A DNA stretch of 64,000 nt from Ruminiclostridium josui JCM 17888 (GTDB taxonomy: Bacteria > Bacillota > Clostridia > Acetivibrionales > DSM-1351): the NCBI RefSeq assembly GCF_000526495.1, contig NZ_JAGE01000001.1, positions 1 to 64,000 on the forward strand, written 5' to 3'. Shown here piece after piece: positions 33,340 through 43,849 of this stretch. Position numbers and translations under genes: made by a program. The notes beneath the pieces are model-generated. The model made no database searches and was not told the origin of the DNA. It was given only the letters and a program-made list of their open reading frames with translations. How positions within the stretch are numbered: the stretch's first letter is position 1; every line of letters begins with the position of its first letter.

Positions 33340-35289
33340 TTATTTTGTAATTGTAAATGATTTCCATATGTCATTAACCTCCTTAACTGCCTTATCAGTT
33401 GCAGTCAAGTCCGGTACGAAACTCATAAAGAAATATGAATAACTTTCTTTTTCAAAAATGTGGATTTGCGCAGTCCCGTACAAATCCTGCTCTTCATCCT
33501 CAACTCGGTATGTATAATTTCTGACTTTTGTCCCCTTGTCCGTAGTCGTACTTTTTGATGTTTGTTTAAAACCTGTTGAAGTCATAACCGAACTTAGATA
33601 AAACTTTTCCTTATCCTGAAGATTTTTGGTTTGAGCATTATTGGGTGTAGCCTCAATCATTATAAACGCATTTGAATTAGGGTTGCTGAATTGTATAATG
33701 TTGAACATGCTGGAATCCATCCAGTATCCTTGTATCTTCAAATTCCATTTATAAGTTTTATTTACATAATTAAAAGGTTTGTCACTTGAAGAGACCCTAT
33801 TATCCTCATTTTTTGCATTAAATTCACTGATTTCGTCAGCCAACTTATCCCCTGTATCACTGAATAATATTATTTTATCAACTGTATTCAGGTATTCATT
33901 TTTTGCTTTGGAATACTCATTTTCAGGAAGCTTTACTGAGATTTCATATACAAAAGACCCTTTCTGAAAATAATATTCGTCAATAACATAGCTTTTACCA
34001 CCCTGCTTAATCTTGAACTTTAGGTTTTTAGCTATGGTTCCAACTAAAGTTCTTTCTCCGGTACTGACAAAGGTATATGTCTTTGGGCTAAAATTTTTAT
34101 CATAACCTTTTTTAATATTTTCTACATATTGTCCTAAAGTCTTTTCTCCCAATATGTTTACAGTAATCTGCACATAGTGTTTTGTATCAAGGCCCAGAAA
34201 AGTTGTTAACTGATCTCCTGAAATCTTAAGAACATTCCAGTTAGCCGGAATATCCATAGACCATGAAAGGTACTTATTACGGGATGAAAATGAAATGTAA
34301 TTATAATAACTAACTTTGCCGTTAACTACTTTTGAAAGGTCCTGTATTCCTTTTACATTGCCTTTGTATTCAAGGTTAAAGGAGTCTACAATATCTGAAT
34401 AATACTTCTCTGACATCAGACGTTTTGAAGACACACTCCCATCATAGCATCCTATTGTCAAAGAGTAAAAGTACTGTCCCTTATCATATACTCTGGTTCT
34501 TGTGGGTTCATCGTATTCGGATATACCAGAGCACTCAAAGTATGGAACTTTGGCTTTTAAGTTCAAGTTAGACTCTTCTGTACTGTTCTCAAGCTTAAAT
34601 GTATTTAAATACTGTGTCAATGTTCTGTTATTTTTAGCTTCAACCTTAATTTCAAAATATAATCCTCTGCCCTCGTTTGTTACCTGAATAAAGTCTGACT
34701 TGAAGCTGTTGGATATAATTCTGGAACCGGAAGGTACACTAAGACTCCATCCAAAAAAGCTGTTACCGATTTTAGGAGTGCTTATTCCGCCTGTAAGAAA
34801 TGACAAATCACTCAATGCGCCATCGTCTTCAAGAACAATTTTTACTATGCCACTACTCACATCACTTTTAACCGTAACAGGAAAATTGGATGCAATAAAA
34901 TCAATAGGAACCATTGTACTGTTGTTTTTTTGCGAAGGAGCAACAGACATGGTCTTTTGTTGATAGTTTGCTATGTATTCAGTTTTGCTTATAGTTATTT
35001 CAACAGTATTCCCGCCGTAAATTATACTGATACGCTCACTATCCTCGGAGTTTTTGCTTACTTCAGCGCCAATGGTATCTGCAAAGCACTCAAGAGGTAC
35101 TATAAAAGTACCGTCAATAATATAAGGTGTTTCGGTTATATTAGTATAATTACCATTTACACAAATCTGATTTATGCCTGTCCTAAATTCTATTACAGTT
35201 TTGTCATCATCAGCTGCATACATATTTGAAATGCTTGTCAAAAGAATTGCCAAAACAATGAGAATACTTACATATTTCTTAATTTTCAT
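33340..35289 (-). CDS. Secreted stalk-domain protein with three tandem PsbP-like repeats
   Basis: 649 aa. Signal peptide about 1-25 (ending SNMYAA). A copper-amine-oxidase-type N-terminal domain (about 30-152) has the typical two lobes, FIVPLECFADTIGAEV and STMVPIDFIASNF. Three tandem units of roughly 130-150 residues follow (about 179-318, 338-490, 510-648), each starting with W-x-L/M-x-I/V-P and ending in a hydrophobic sheet. They suggest PsbP/Mog1-like folds. It probably sits in the cell wall or outside. It is next to an HtrA-like protease with the same N-terminal domain type. The function is not known. Confidence 0.75.
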   Translation of the reverse strand: MKIKKYVSILIVLAILLTSISNMYAADDDKTVIEFRTGINQICVNGNYTNITETPYIIDGTFIVPLECFADTIGAEVSKNSEDSERISIIYGGNTVEITISKTEYIANYQQKTMSVAPSQKNNSTMVPIDFIASNFPVTVKSDVSSGIVKIVLEDDGALSDLSFLTGGISTPKIGNSFFGWSLSVPSGSRIISNSFKSDFIQVTNEGRGLYFEIKVEAKNNRTLTQYLNTFKLENSTEESNLNLKAKVPYFECSGISEYDEPTRTRVYDKGQYFYSLTIGCYDGSVSSKRLMSEKYYSDIVDSFNLEYKGNVKGIQDLSKVVNGKVSYYNYISFSSRNKYLSWSMDIPANWNVLKISGDQLTTFLGLDTKHYVQITVNILGEKTLGQYVENIKKGYDKNFSPKTYTFVSTGERTLVGTIAKNLKFKIKQGGKSYVIDEYYFQKGSFVYEISVKLPENEYSKAKNEYLNTVDKIILFSDTGDKLADEISEFNAKNEDNRVSSSDKPFNYVNKTYKWNLKIQGYWMDSSMFNIIQFSNPNSNAFIMIEATPNNAQTKNLQDKEKFYLSSVMTSTGFKQTSKSTTTDKGTKVRNYTYRVEDEEQDLYGTAQIHIFEKESYSYFFMSFVPDLTATDKAVKEVNDIWKSFTITK

Positions 35290-35313
35290 ATTTGCACGCC
35301 CTTATTCTTAGAA

Positions 35314-36447
35314 TTATTTTTCACCAAAAGTAACAGTAATATTAAATTCTCTGTTGTCACGCTGCAATTTGAATTCAGCAATGTCGCCAGGCAGGTACTT
35401 CTTCATTTCTTCGTTGTAGTCTGTAGTTGAGTTAATCTTAACACCATTTATGGAAATCAGCCTATCGTCAACTTTAATATTATATTTCTGTGCAGGGGAG
35501 TTTTTTTCAATAGATTTTACAGTTACTCCTTCTGCGGTATTGGGTAAGCCATACAGGGAAGTTATACTGTCAGAAAAAACAAGCCCAAGATATGGACGTC
35601 TGATTTTTCCAAACCTTTCAAACTGGTCTATGGCATATTTAACAGTATCAATAGGTATTGAAAATCCCATACTCTGTACACCTATTCCTGCATAAACCCA
35701 TGAATTAATACCTACAACTTCACCTTTCATATTCACCAACGGACCGCCGCTGTTTCCCGAATTAATGGCAGCATCGGTCTGCAAAAATCTATACTGTCTA
35801 TTCTCAGACCTGTTCATCCCACTGATTATTCCCCTTGTAGCAGAATTTCTCAGTCCAAATGACAAAGGTGTTCCTATTGCTACAACTTCATCACCCACAG
35901 CAACTTTTGAAATATCTCCGAATGTTGCAGGTTGGAGCCCGCCTTTATCAATTTTTATCTCCGCCAAATCAAGGTCCTCATCAATAGCTTTCAGCCTTGC
36001 CTTGTATGCTTTACTATTCGAAAGCACTACAACAATACTTTCCATGTCTTTTACCACATGAGCATTTGTTATTATGTAACCATTACTGCGATATATGACT
36101 CCTGTTCCGAATATAATATTATCTGAAGTTTCATCATATTCGTAACTACTTTCTTTCAATTTACCTATAATCCCAACTACTGAAGGACTTACTTTTGATA
36201 CTACATTTGAAATTCTATTCAAGGAGTTTATATCGATAGAATTGTTCTCCTGAGTAATTGAGACACCTTCCAAATAGGATGACAATGCATCAACGGATAT
36301 ATACTGCTTGCCTTCTATTGTCTTTATTCCGCTAGAGAATTCCTGTCCGTTTATCCTAAGGGTAGTTCCGGCTGCAAAGGTATTCGTAGTGCAAAAAGCA
36401 AAAATCAAAAGGAGTACTACGCATTTTGCAATATTGATTCTTTTCAT
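35314..36447 (-). CDS. HtrA/DegP-like secreted serine protease with PDZ domain
   Basis: 377 aa from the ATG at 36447; an ATG at 36459 belongs to the GGAGG ribosome-binding region. Signal peptide about 1-26 (TTNTFAAG). A short copper-amine-oxidase-type segment (about 27-75) precedes the trypsin-like domain with His130 (NAHVV), Asp160 (DLDLAEI) and Ser233 (GNSGGPL). A C-terminal PDZ domain (about 290-370) has KSIEKNSPAQKYNIKVDDRLI. It is expected to do protein quality control outside the membrane. All catalytic residues are present, so it is probably active. It lies 24 nt before the triple-repeat gene and so is likely co-transcribed with it. Confidence 0.9.
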   Translation of the reverse strand: MKRINIAKCVVLLLIFAFCTTNTFAAGTTLRINGQEFSSGIKTIEGKQYISVDALSSYLEGVSITQENNSIDINSLNRISNVVSKVSPSVVGIIGKLKESSYEYDETSDNIIFGTGVIYRSNGYIITNAHVVKDMESIVVVLSNSKAYKARLKAIDEDLDLAEIKIDKGGLQPATFGDISKVAVGDEVVAIGTPLSFGLRNSATRGIISGMNRSENRQYRFLQTDAAINSGNSGGPLVNMKGEVVGINSWVYAGIGVQSMGFSIPIDTVKYAIDQFERFGKIRRPYLGLVFSDSITSLYGLPNTAEGVTVKSIEKNSPAQKYNIKVDDRLISINGVKINSTTDYNEEMKKYLPGDIAEFKLQRDNREFNITVTFGEK

Positions 36448-36566
36448 TTTTACCTCCATATAAGTTTTCTTTTGTAAACCATATCCAAAAATGCTATTTA
36501 AGTAACATTTTATCATTATAATCTTTTGAATACAATTAGACTAATCTGTAACCTTTTTAGTTAAAT

Positions 36567-37112
36567 TTATATGTTATAAAGAAGTTCAACTCTTTCAATT
36601 GGAACATATGCAAGACTATTATTAATACGTTTACTTTCCATAAGTGATATTGATTTCACTTTAATAATAAGTCTCTCAATATCAGTTTTTTCTGTTAAAA
36701 AATTAAAATCCTCTATTTTTACTTCTCTTGCCAGAGTTATGTGAGGATTATAGCTTCTTTCCTCTATTTGATATCCATTTTTAACCAGAATGTTTTCTAA
36801 ATTATTGTAAAGCTGTTGAAGATGTAAGCTTTTTTCCAAACCTACCCACATTACACTTCTGTTTCCCTTCCTGAAACTCCCTAATTTGTCCAGCTTAAGT
36901 TCAAATTCTGAAGTCTTGGCTGCATCTCTTAATACCTGTTTTAGATTTTCAACTTGCTGAATATTTTGCTCACCTATAAATCTTAGTGTAAGATGGAAAT
37001 TTTCTCTAAATGAAAAATTTCCGGATATGCAATGGGATTTAACTTCCTTTTGAATTTCATATAAATAGTCCTTTATGGCCTCGTCTAACTCAATGGCAAA
37101 AAACACTCTCAT
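36567..37112 (-). CDS. thpR: RNA 2',3'-cyclic phosphodiesterase ThpR
   Basis: 2H phosphoesterase, also known as 2'-5' RNA ligase. 181 aa. The two HxTx motifs are HLTL (His40, Thr42) and HITL (His124, Thr126) and the domain spans the protein. It opens 2',3'-cyclic phosphates at RNA ends. Cellular substrates in clostridia are unknown. RBS GGAGT before the ATG. It stands alone between the HtrA gene and a nucleotidyltransferase gene. Confidence 0.94.
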   Translation of the reverse strand: MRVFFAIELDEAIKDYLYEIQKEVKSHCISGNFSFRENFHLTLRFIGEQNIQQVENLKQVLRDAAKTSEFELKLDKLGSFRKGNRSVMWVGLEKSLHLQQLYNNLENILVKNGYQIEERSYNPHITLAREVKIEDFNFLTEKTDIERLIIKVKSISLMESKRINNSLAYVPIERVELLYNI

Positions 37113-37216
37113 AGCAACTTACTCCATTATGTTTTAGTAATTATTATCATAAATATTTATTTTTCATTATTAATCTTAGCATATATGATGCCGCTTATTC
37201 ATTATACTAAATAACT

Positions 37217-37251
37217 AAAAAATGCATCTGAAGCTTATAGATTCAGATGCA
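37217..37251 (-). terminator. Terminator after the nucleotidyltransferase gene
   Basis: Perfect 10-bp stem TGCATCTGAA/TTCAGATGCA (37223-37232 and 37242-37251) followed on the minus strand by TTTTTT (37217-37222). It comes about 15 nt after the stop. Confidence 0.9.
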
Positions 37252-37265
37252 CTAAATATAAACAT

Positions 37266-39722
37266 TCAAGTTATCTTATTCTCACTGATTGCTTTTACCT
37301 TGTCTACAAAAATATCTGTTAATTCATGTGCAAATTCTTGGGTATAACCTTCTCCTATTACCTTACAAACTGGTTTTTCTGCGTCCGGCAATACCAGAAC
37401 CCAGCCCTTATCACCCACTACTTTAACTCCTTCAAGTGTTTCAACACTGTTTGAATTTTCCTCAATAATAGCTCTTATGACCTTTCCCTTTGCAGACCAG
37501 GAGCATTTCACCTCTTTTTTTATTATATGAAAATCGGGTATCGAGTCCACTATCTTTGCAAGGCTTATGTCATTAAGCATCATATAGTCTATTATCCTGA
37601 CAAAAGCTTCAACAGGGTCAAAATTCATTGCAAAGAAATCCAACATACTTTCGTCAAATTCCTCATCTAATATCTTGTTCATCAGCTCTGTTGTTGATGT
37701 TTTTGTTCTTATAACCCTTTCTTTATTCTCTCCAGCCATTTTCTCAATTACAGTACTGGCATTCAATGGCACTATAACCTTGTTGCAGGCTTTTGATTTT
37801 AAGTGAATGTATGAAATAAGTGCAATATACATGTCATCAGCTATTATCCTGCCTTTTGTATCTATAAGGAATATTTTATCATAGGAATTTGCAAAATAAA
37901 CTCCCACATCAAAGCCTCCGTGCTTTACAACTTGCGAAAGAGTTTTCAAATCGGAAAAAAGGCTTTTTCTTTTATCATGGACTTCTTTTGTATTAGCAAA
38001 TTCATATCGGCAATTCAACTCGTTTAATATCGTTGACACTATATTCTTCAAATCACCAGAAGGTGCTATTAAAGCAATTTTCAAATCATGTTTTTCCGCC
38101 ATTGTATGGTTTATTATACTTCGAATATAAAAAACTTTGTGATCAGGTACATTAATAACTGCTTTTATTTCATCTGCCTCACATCTAGCAAAGTCTTCTC
38201 TTATATAGCAGTTTTCAATTTTTCTTTCTATATTTCTGGAAATGTTTCTTCCCAAATTATCCAAAATATCTATTACAATTTTGCCTTTTTTATTTCCTTC
38301 CGAGATATGAATTCCACCGGATAAATTGTAATAGCGTATAGCAGACCTTGTAACCGGCAACAGGCATGTTCCTAAATCGTAGGCTTCCGTACCTGCTGAA
38401 AGTACGCCTGAGATACATGAATTCTTCACCATTTTTAAAGCATCAACTTCTTCACAGCTTACAGCCAGTCCCGAACCTTTTTTACATACAGCACCATAGG
38501 CTGCAGCCAGTCTTGATGCAAATTCAGGTGTTATATCAACATTGATTTCACCTGAAATTCCTCTGTTTCCAAAAAGGTTTTTTGAATATCTAGAACCCCA
38601 AACAATGTTTGTACATACTTCCGTACCCATGTCTATATGTTTTTCCGGCCAAATTTTTATTCCGGGCTTAATTAAGGCATTTTCACCTAAAATGCAATTA
38701 TCACCAACAACGGTTCCTTCAAAAGCCGCTGTTTTTTCTCTACATTTAACACTATTACAAAGTACACTACCTCTTAACTCAACTTTATTTCTCAAAATAC
38801 AATTATTCCACAGGATACTCCTTTTGGTGGTGCTGCCTTCACCAATATGACATTCTTCTCCTACAACTGTATAACGCCCCAGTACACTATCATCCTTTAT
38901 AACAGAATTTTTACCTATTAATACGGGAGGCTTGATAACAGCTTCTTTTGATATTACTGCTCCTTCCGAAACCCAAACCCCTTGTCTAATTTCCCGGGCA
39001 TCAATACTTATGTTAACTTTTTTATCAAGAATATCAGCATGTACCCCGACATATGCATCTAAATCACCAATGTCACACCAGTAGTCTTTGGTTACAAAAC
39101 CATACATTGGCTGTTCTTCTTCCAAAAGGATTGGGAATAAATCCTTACTGAAATCAAAAACAACTCCCTTTTGGAAATATTTAAGTACCTCAGGGGACAA
39201 GACATAAATACCAGTGTTTACAGTATCACTAAAAACTTCTCCCCAGCTTGGTTTTTCAAGGAACCTTCTAATTTTTCCGTCTGCATCTGTTACAACAACT
39301 CCGTATTCTATGGGACACTCAACTTTCTTTAGAACTAGTGTAGCAATAGATTTGTTCTTTTTGTGAAACTCAAAAGCCTCATGCAAATTAATATCGGTAA
39401 GGGCATCCCCGCTTATAACTATAAATGTCTCATCCAAAAATTCCTCAGCATTTTTTACGCTTCCAGCAGTGCCAAGGGGAACATCTTCTGTAAAATATTT
39501 AAGGTTAACTCCATACTCTCTTCCATCACCAAAATAATCTTTTATTTTTTCTGGCATGTACTGCAAGGTTACTGCTATATCCCTAATCCCATATTTTTTC
39601 AAAAGCTCAATAATATGCTCCATCACAGGCTTGTTGGCAATTGGCACCATAGGTTTTGGCCTATTACAGGTCAGCGGTCTTAGACGTGATCCCTCTCCAC
39701 CTGCCATAATCACAGCTTTCAT
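37266..39722 (-). CDS. Sugar nucleotidyltransferase fused to left-handed beta-helix and degenerate phosphomannomutase domain
   Basis: 818 aa from the ATG at 39722 ([11 protein letters not shown]). Residues 1-230 form a nucleotidyltransferase with [11 protein letters not shown] and SGDALTD (metal Asp near 106). Residues 250-375 are hexapeptide repeats. Residues 385-800 align in outline with phosphomannomutase, but the catalytic loop TASHNP is replaced by HISEGNKK (472-479) and the metal loop DGDADR by ANSYDK (611-616). The mutase half is thus probably catalytically dead and may be regulatory or structural. The first half is likely mannose/glucose-1-phosphate nucleotidylyltransferase; the donor is not certain. 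RBS AAAGGAT. Confidence 0.85.
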   Translation of the reverse strand: MKAVIMAGGEGSRLRPLTCNRPKPMVPIANKPVMEHIIELLKKYGIRDIAVTLQYMPEKIKDYFGDGREYGVNLKYFTEDVPLGTAGSVKNAEEFLDETFIVISGDALTDINLHEAFEFHKKNKSIATLVLKKVECPIEYGVVVTDADGKIRRFLEKPSWGEVFSDTVNTGIYVLSPEVLKYFQKGVVFDFSKDLFPILLEEEQPMYGFVTKDYWCDIGDLDAYVGVHADILDKKVNISIDAREIRQGVWVSEGAVISKEAVIKPPVLIGKNSVIKDDSVLGRYTVVGEECHIGEGSTTKRSILWNNCILRNKVELRGSVLCNSVKCREKTAAFEGTVVGDNCILGENALIKPGIKIWPEKHIDMGTEVCTNIVWGSRYSKNLFGNRGISGEINVDITPEFASRLAAAYGAVCKKGSGLAVSCEEVDALKMVKNSCISGVLSAGTEAYDLGTCLLPVTRSAIRYYNLSGGIHISEGNKKGKIVIDILDNLGRNISRNIERKIENCYIREDFARCEADEIKAVINVPDHKVFYIRSIINHTMAEKHDLKIALIAPSGDLKNIVSTILNELNCRYEFANTKEVHDKRKSLFSDLKTLSQVVKHGGFDVGVYFANSYDKIFLIDTKGRIIADDMYIALISYIHLKSKACNKVIVPLNASTVIEKMAGENKERVIRTKTSTTELMNKILDEEFDESMLDFFAMNFDPVEAFVRIIDYMMLNDISLAKIVDSIPDFHIIKKEVKCSWSAKGKVIRAIIEENSNSVETLEGVKVVGDKGWVLVLPDAEKPVCKVIGEGYTQEFAHELTDIFVDKVKAISENKIT

Positions 39723-39921
39723 CAGATCCATCCTTTCAAAATGTTTTTGTATAACCTTTTGGTATGTCCAATAAAACTGCAAAATTTGAATGAGAGCCTA
39801 TGGAACTGTTTTTATAATTAATTGTTCCAAATATGATAATGAAATTATTTTTACCTTATGTATAGAAACTATTCTATCTAGCTTTACGGAATATTTGGTA
39901 ATGATATTTTGATTTAAAATT

Positions 39922-39960
39922 AAAAAAAGACTGTGCGAATATATCTGCACAGTCTTTTTT
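39922..39960 (-). terminator. Terminator after lepA
   Basis: AAAAAAAGACTGTGC (39922-39936) pairs with GCACAGTCTTTTTT (39947-39960) around a 10-nt loop; T-run on the minus strand. It starts 16 nt after the lepA stop. Confidence 0.92.
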
Positions 39961-39975
39961 GGCTTTTTTATTTTT

Positions 39976-41784
39976 TTAATCAAGCTTCAGAACGCTCATG
40001 AATGCTTCCTGTGGAACTTCTACTGAGCCTACCTGACGCATACGTTTCTTCCCCTCCTTCTGTTTTTCAAGGAGTTTTCTCTTTCTGGTTATGTCACCAC
40101 CGTAACATTTTGCCAATACGTCTTTTCTGAATGCCTTAACGGTTTCACGTGCTATTATTTTTCCTCCAATACATGCCTGAATAGGTATTTCAAACATCTG
40201 TCTTGGTATTGATTCCTTTAGCTTTTCCGCCATTCTTCTGCCTCTTGACACAGCTTTTTCACGGTGTACTATAAAGGACAAAGCATCCACTATTTCACCG
40301 TTTAGCATTATATCAAGCTTTACAAGGTCGGATTCCCTGTAACCGATAAGCTCATAGTCAAAGGATGCATAGCCCTTTGTTCTTGATTTTAACGCATCAA
40401 AAAAGTCATATATTATCTCATTCAGAGGCATTTCATAAGTAAGCACAGCCCTGCCCTCATCAATATAGGACATGTCCTTGTATACCCCTCTTCTCTCCTG
40501 TGACAATTCCATAATGTTACCTACATATTCTGTGGGCACCATAATTGTTGCCTTTACCACAGGCTCCTCCATCATATCAATTTCAGTAACTGGCGGAAGA
40601 TTTGTAGGGTTATCTATCTCAATGACATCACCATTTGTGGTAGTAACTTTATATATAACACTTGGAGCAGTTGTAACCAAGTCAAAATTATATTCTCTTT
40701 CAAGCCTCTCCTGAATTATTTCCATATGAAGTAATCCAAGGAATCCGCATCTGAAACCAAAACCAAGAGCCACCGATGACTCAGGTTCAAAAGTAAGGGC
40801 CGCATCATTTAGTTGAAGCTTTTCCAAAGCATCGCGAAGATCGCCGTACTTTGAGCCGTCGGCAGGATAAATACCGCAGAAAACCATGGAATTTACTTTT
40901 TTATATCCCGGAAGCGGTTCTTTTGCAGGATTGTCAGCAAGAGTTATGGTATCACCAACACGGGTATCCCTTACATTCTTGATACTTGCCGCTATATATC
41001 CTACATCACCGGCTTTTAATTCATCGGAAGGAGATAGTCCTCCCGGTCTTAAATATCCCAACTCGGTGACAACAAATTCTTTTTTAGTATACATCATTCT
41101 TATTGTGTCACCTGTTTTTACAGTACCTTCCTTAACCCTCATATAAACTATAACACCCTTATAGCTGTCATAGAATGAGTCAAATATCAATGCTCGAAGA
41201 GGAGCATTTTCATCAGAATCAGGGCACGGAATCATATCAACTATCTTCTCAAGAACCTCCTCAATGTTTAGCCCATTCTTAGCTGATACCATTGGCGCCT
41301 CCGAAGCATCAAGACCTATTACGTCTTCTATTTCTTTCTTTACAACGTCAGGTTGGGCACTTGGAAGATCTATTTTATTTATAACCGGCATTATCTCTAG
41401 ATTATGCTCCAGTGCAAGATAAACATTTGCCAGAGTCTGAGCTTCTATACCCTGTGCTGCATCAACAACCAGAATTGCACCTTCACACGCTGCAAGGCTT
41501 CTTGATACCTCATAGTTAAAGTCAACATGTCCGGGAGTATCTATTAAATTATAAATGTATTCATGACCGTCAGAGGCTTTATAAACCATTCTGACCGCTT
41601 GGGCCTTTATGGTTATCCCACGTTCTCTTTCAAGCTCCATATTGTCTAGAACCTGTTCCTGCATCTCTCTGGTTGTCAGAACTCCGGTCTTTTCCAATAA
41701 TCTGTCTGCCAGAGTTGACTTACCATGGTCTATATGTGCTATTATACAAAAATTTCTTATATATTTCTGTCGTTCACTAGGCAT
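39976..41784 (-). CDS. lepA: Elongation factor 4 (LepA)
   Basis: Ribosome-associated GTPase; promotes correct translation and 30S assembly. 602 aa, complete. G1 AHIDHGKST (16-24), switch [16 protein letters not shown], and the LepA-specific C-terminal end with [21 protein letters not shown] (key part [14 protein letters not shown]). RBS GGAGG. It has an extended -10 promoter (41835-41862). spoIIP lies upstream on the same strand with two genes between, close to the usual gpr-spoIIP-lepA order. Confidence 0.98.
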   Translation of the reverse strand: MPSERQKYIRNFCIIAHIDHGKSTLADRLLEKTGVLTTREMQEQVLDNMELERERGITIKAQAVRMVYKASDGHEYIYNLIDTPGHVDFNYEVSRSLAACEGAILVVDAAQGIEAQTLANVYLALEHNLEIMPVINKIDLPSAQPDVVKKEIEDVIGLDASEAPMVSAKNGLNIEEVLEKIVDMIPCPDSDENAPLRALIFDSFYDSYKGVIVYMRVKEGTVKTGDTIRMMYTKKEFVVTELGYLRPGGLSPSDELKAGDVGYIAASIKNVRDTRVGDTITLADNPAKEPLPGYKKVNSMVFCGIYPADGSKYGDLRDALEKLQLNDAALTFEPESSVALGFGFRCGFLGLLHMEIIQERLEREYNFDLVTTAPSVIYKVTTTNGDVIEIDNPTNLPPVTEIDMMEEPVVKATIMVPTEYVGNIMELSQERRGVYKDMSYIDEGRAVLTYEMPLNEIIYDFFDALKSRTKGYASFDYELIGYRESDLVKLDIMLNGEIVDALSFIVHREKAVSRGRRMAEKLKESIPRQMFEIPIQACIGGKIIARETVKAFRKDVLAKCYGGDITRKRKLLEKQKEGKKRMRQVGSVEVPQEAFMSVLKLD

Positions 41785-41834
41785 TTATTACCTCCAAAGC
41801 TTTGATTCCACATAAATACAATTATGCGCATTTA

Positions 41835-41862
41835 ATTATACCATATACTTTTAAAGGTGCAA
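41835..41862 (-). promoter_or_regulatory. Extended -10 promoter of lepA
   Basis: Minus-strand TTGCAC (41857-41862), 16 nt, TATAAT (41835-41840) preceded by TG (TGGTATAAT). The strong extended -10 box compensates for the weak -35. Confidence 0.65.
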
Positions 41863-41887
41863 TATAGTGATTTTGTACTTATTGTCT

Positions 41888-41934
41888 TAAAAAACAAAGC
41901 TATAGTCACCACTTTTGCAGGTAACTATAGCTTT
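41888..41934 (-). terminator. Terminator after the RsiV-like gene
   Basis: Perfect 11-bp stem AAAGCTATAGT/ACTATAGCTTT (41896-41906 and 41924-41934), followed on the minus strand by GTTTTTTAAG. It separates this gene from the lepA promoter. Confidence 0.88.
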
Positions 41935-41956
41935 TGAACTAAGCTCTAAATATTAA

Positions 41957-43390
41957 TTACTCTTTAATGTCAGTAATCTCAAAGTAATCCTGATCCTTAA
42001 CCTTACTTATGGATAGGGTTACTATTGTGTCAGGTGATTTTCCTGCAGATGTAGTCCAATGGAATGTTATTTTAAAAGTACCATCTCCATTATCTTTAAT
42101 ATTGTATGTTGTAATCCATGGGCTGGATACTCCTGTTACCCAATCCAATTCTTCAAAGTAAGTTTTCTTAACAGCCCTTAATTGTGGTGACATAAGACCA
42201 TATTGAAGTACTCCTTTACGTTCTTCTATTGCTTTTGCATATAGCTCAGCACATTCTTTTGCACTGTCAGCTCTCATAAACTCAGTGCTCTGTAAGTCAA
42301 ACTGACTTGGGGCTACTGTTGATTTGGTAAAAAACCTTATTGCTTCCCCGTCATAACTTACATCCTCTTTTAGAACCTCTGAAAAAAATGTTATTGGTAC
42401 ATACATTACATTCTCAACTATTTGGGCCGGAGTAAGCTTTATTTTTTTAGAATCTGCTGTATAATACGTGCCAACATTATTCTTAATATATCCGCCGGCT
42501 ATGCTTGCTCCTTTTTTTGAATCCCATCCTACTTTGTAGCCAAGAATTTCAGCAGCAGCTTTAAGGGGTACCATTAATACATAGTCTTTATCAAAGGTTT
42601 TAAACTGGTTTTTTATACTTATACCGTTTAATCTAATTCTCTCCAAAGCTTTTGCATTTATCATCTGATTATAGACATCATCTTTAAGCAATCCTTTAAG
42701 TTCCTTGGCAGGTATGCTGAATTTTGCTATCCCACCTGCATATGGTCTTAATTCATATAATCCAAAGTATATTACAAGGTTGTTTCCGTCAATATAAAAT
42801 TTGTAATTACTGTTTGCTTCATCTACAGTAGTCTTTGCATCATCAAAATACAAATCCTTTTCTTTATCTATTGACTTCTTTATTTTATCCTGAATAACTT
42901 TCTTGTAGTTCGAGTTAGGGTTAAATAAAGAATTAAAGGTATATATTTCACCAGTTTTGGTATTCATTGTGTAAGCTTCAAGTGTAGTTGTACCATGTGC
43001 ACCACCGGTGTATACATATGTATTTGTAACCAAAGAGAGAATATCTCCGCTTGTGTTATAATCATATAATGAGTCTATGGAAGCCAAAGGAAGATTTTGC
43101 TCTCTTTGGGGCATATCTTTTATGTATTCTTCTAAATACACCTGTTCTCTTCTGATATATCCGATAGAATCAAGGTTTTCGTCGTTTAGTAAATCATTGA
43201 TTTTTTTAGCTGAATCAAAACCGCTTAAAACAGGATATATAATCTTAATAGAACAGATGCCATCAAGTTTTTCAATCTTTGCAGTCTCAACTTTTGCTAA
43301 GGTTTTTGAATCCGCAGCAGCAGAGGAAACACCTGGAAATAAAGTTAGTGTAATTGCAATAATGATAAAGAATAATAATGCTTTTTTCAT
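41957..43390 (-). CDS. Secreted RsiV-like protein (DUF4163/DUF3298) with copper-amine-oxidase-type domain
   Basis: 477 aa. Signal peptide about 1-24 (VSSAAADS). A DUF4163 region (about 40-130) has YVYTGGAHGTT, followed by a DUF3298 region (about 155-235), both found in the sigma-V anti-sigma factor RsiV and lysozyme-binding proteins. A copper-amine-oxidase-type segment (about 255-350) has VLMVPLKAAAEILGYKVGW and MYVPITFFSEVL. The C-terminal about 100 residues look NTF2-like. There is no transmembrane anchor beyond the signal, so it is probably exported, not a true anti-sigma factor. No sigma-V gene is beside it. RBS AAGGG. Confidence 0.82.
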   Translation of the reverse strand: MKKALLFFIIIAITLTLFPGVSSAAADSKTLAKVETAKIEKLDGICSIKIIYPVLSGFDSAKKINDLLNDENLDSIGYIRREQVYLEEYIKDMPQREQNLPLASIDSLYDYNTSGDILSLVTNTYVYTGGAHGTTTLEAYTMNTKTGEIYTFNSLFNPNSNYKKVIQDKIKKSIDKEKDLYFDDAKTTVDEANSNYKFYIDGNNLVIYFGLYELRPYAGGIAKFSIPAKELKGLLKDDVYNQMINAKALERIRLNGISIKNQFKTFDKDYVLMVPLKAAAEILGYKVGWDSKKGASIAGGYIKNNVGTYYTADSKKIKLTPAQIVENVMYVPITFFSEVLKEDVSYDGEAIRFFTKSTVAPSQFDLQSTEFMRADSAKECAELYAKAIEERKGVLQYGLMSPQLRAVKKTYFEELDWVTGVSSPWITTYNIKDNGDGTFKITFHWTTSAGKSPDTIVTLSISKVKDQDYFEITDIKE

Positions 43391-43475
43391 TGTGTCAGAC
43401 CCTTTCTTTTATTATGTTTATTACTTAATTTAGCTTAGCACATCCTATTGATATAATGGTAACAATATGGTTACA

Positions 43476-43757
43476 CTACCTGTCAGCAATAAAAAAAGCT
43501 CTTATTTTCATTACACTACCCTTTAAATACTTTAAATTGAGATCAAAATATTTACCTAACAGGGTTATTCGATATATATCAGTATCAACAGGCGATATTT
43601 GCATAATTTCCATTTTGGGTTCACCATAGTAAATAAAACTTTTACTATAATCCACTGCTAAAAGTCCGAATATAAGAATCAACACAAATACTGCTGATAC
43701 AAGTGTAATTTTTAATCTGTACAATCTCCTTTGCTTAAATCTTGTTTTTCTTGGCAT
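43476..43757 (-). CDS. Small membrane protein, unknown
   Basis: 93 aa from the ATG at 43757. Basic N-terminus (PRKTRFKQRRLYRLK), one transmembrane helix (about 18-38) and a short extracellular domain with FIYYGEPKMEIMQISPVDTD. No family recognised. The upstream TTG alternative adds 11 residues. It lies 92 nt downstream of spoIIP on the same strand and 85 nt upstream of the RsiV-like gene. The ribosome-binding site (GGGG) is weak. Confidence 0.55.
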   Translation of the reverse strand: MPRKTRFKQRRLYRLKITLVSAVFVLILIFGLLAVDYSKSFIYYGEPKMEIMQISPVDTDIYRITLLGKYFDLNLKYLKGSVMKIRAFFIADR

Positions 43758-43849
43758 ATATAACCCCGCATTTAATGTTTTCGGGTTCAAGTCTTTATTA
43801 TATCTAAACCCTTATGTATTATTTTTAACAATACGAAGTTATTTTAATC

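Noticed and set aside
39798-39983. 61-codon minus-strand open frame after the lepA terminator
   Set aside because: It spans the lepA terminator, has no ribosome-binding site and unlikely composition.
41957-43390. Classification as anti-sigma factor RsiV
   Set aside because: It has DUF4163/DUF3298 but a cleavable-type signal peptide, a stalk domain and no cytoplasmic anti-sigma segment or sigma-factor neighbour.
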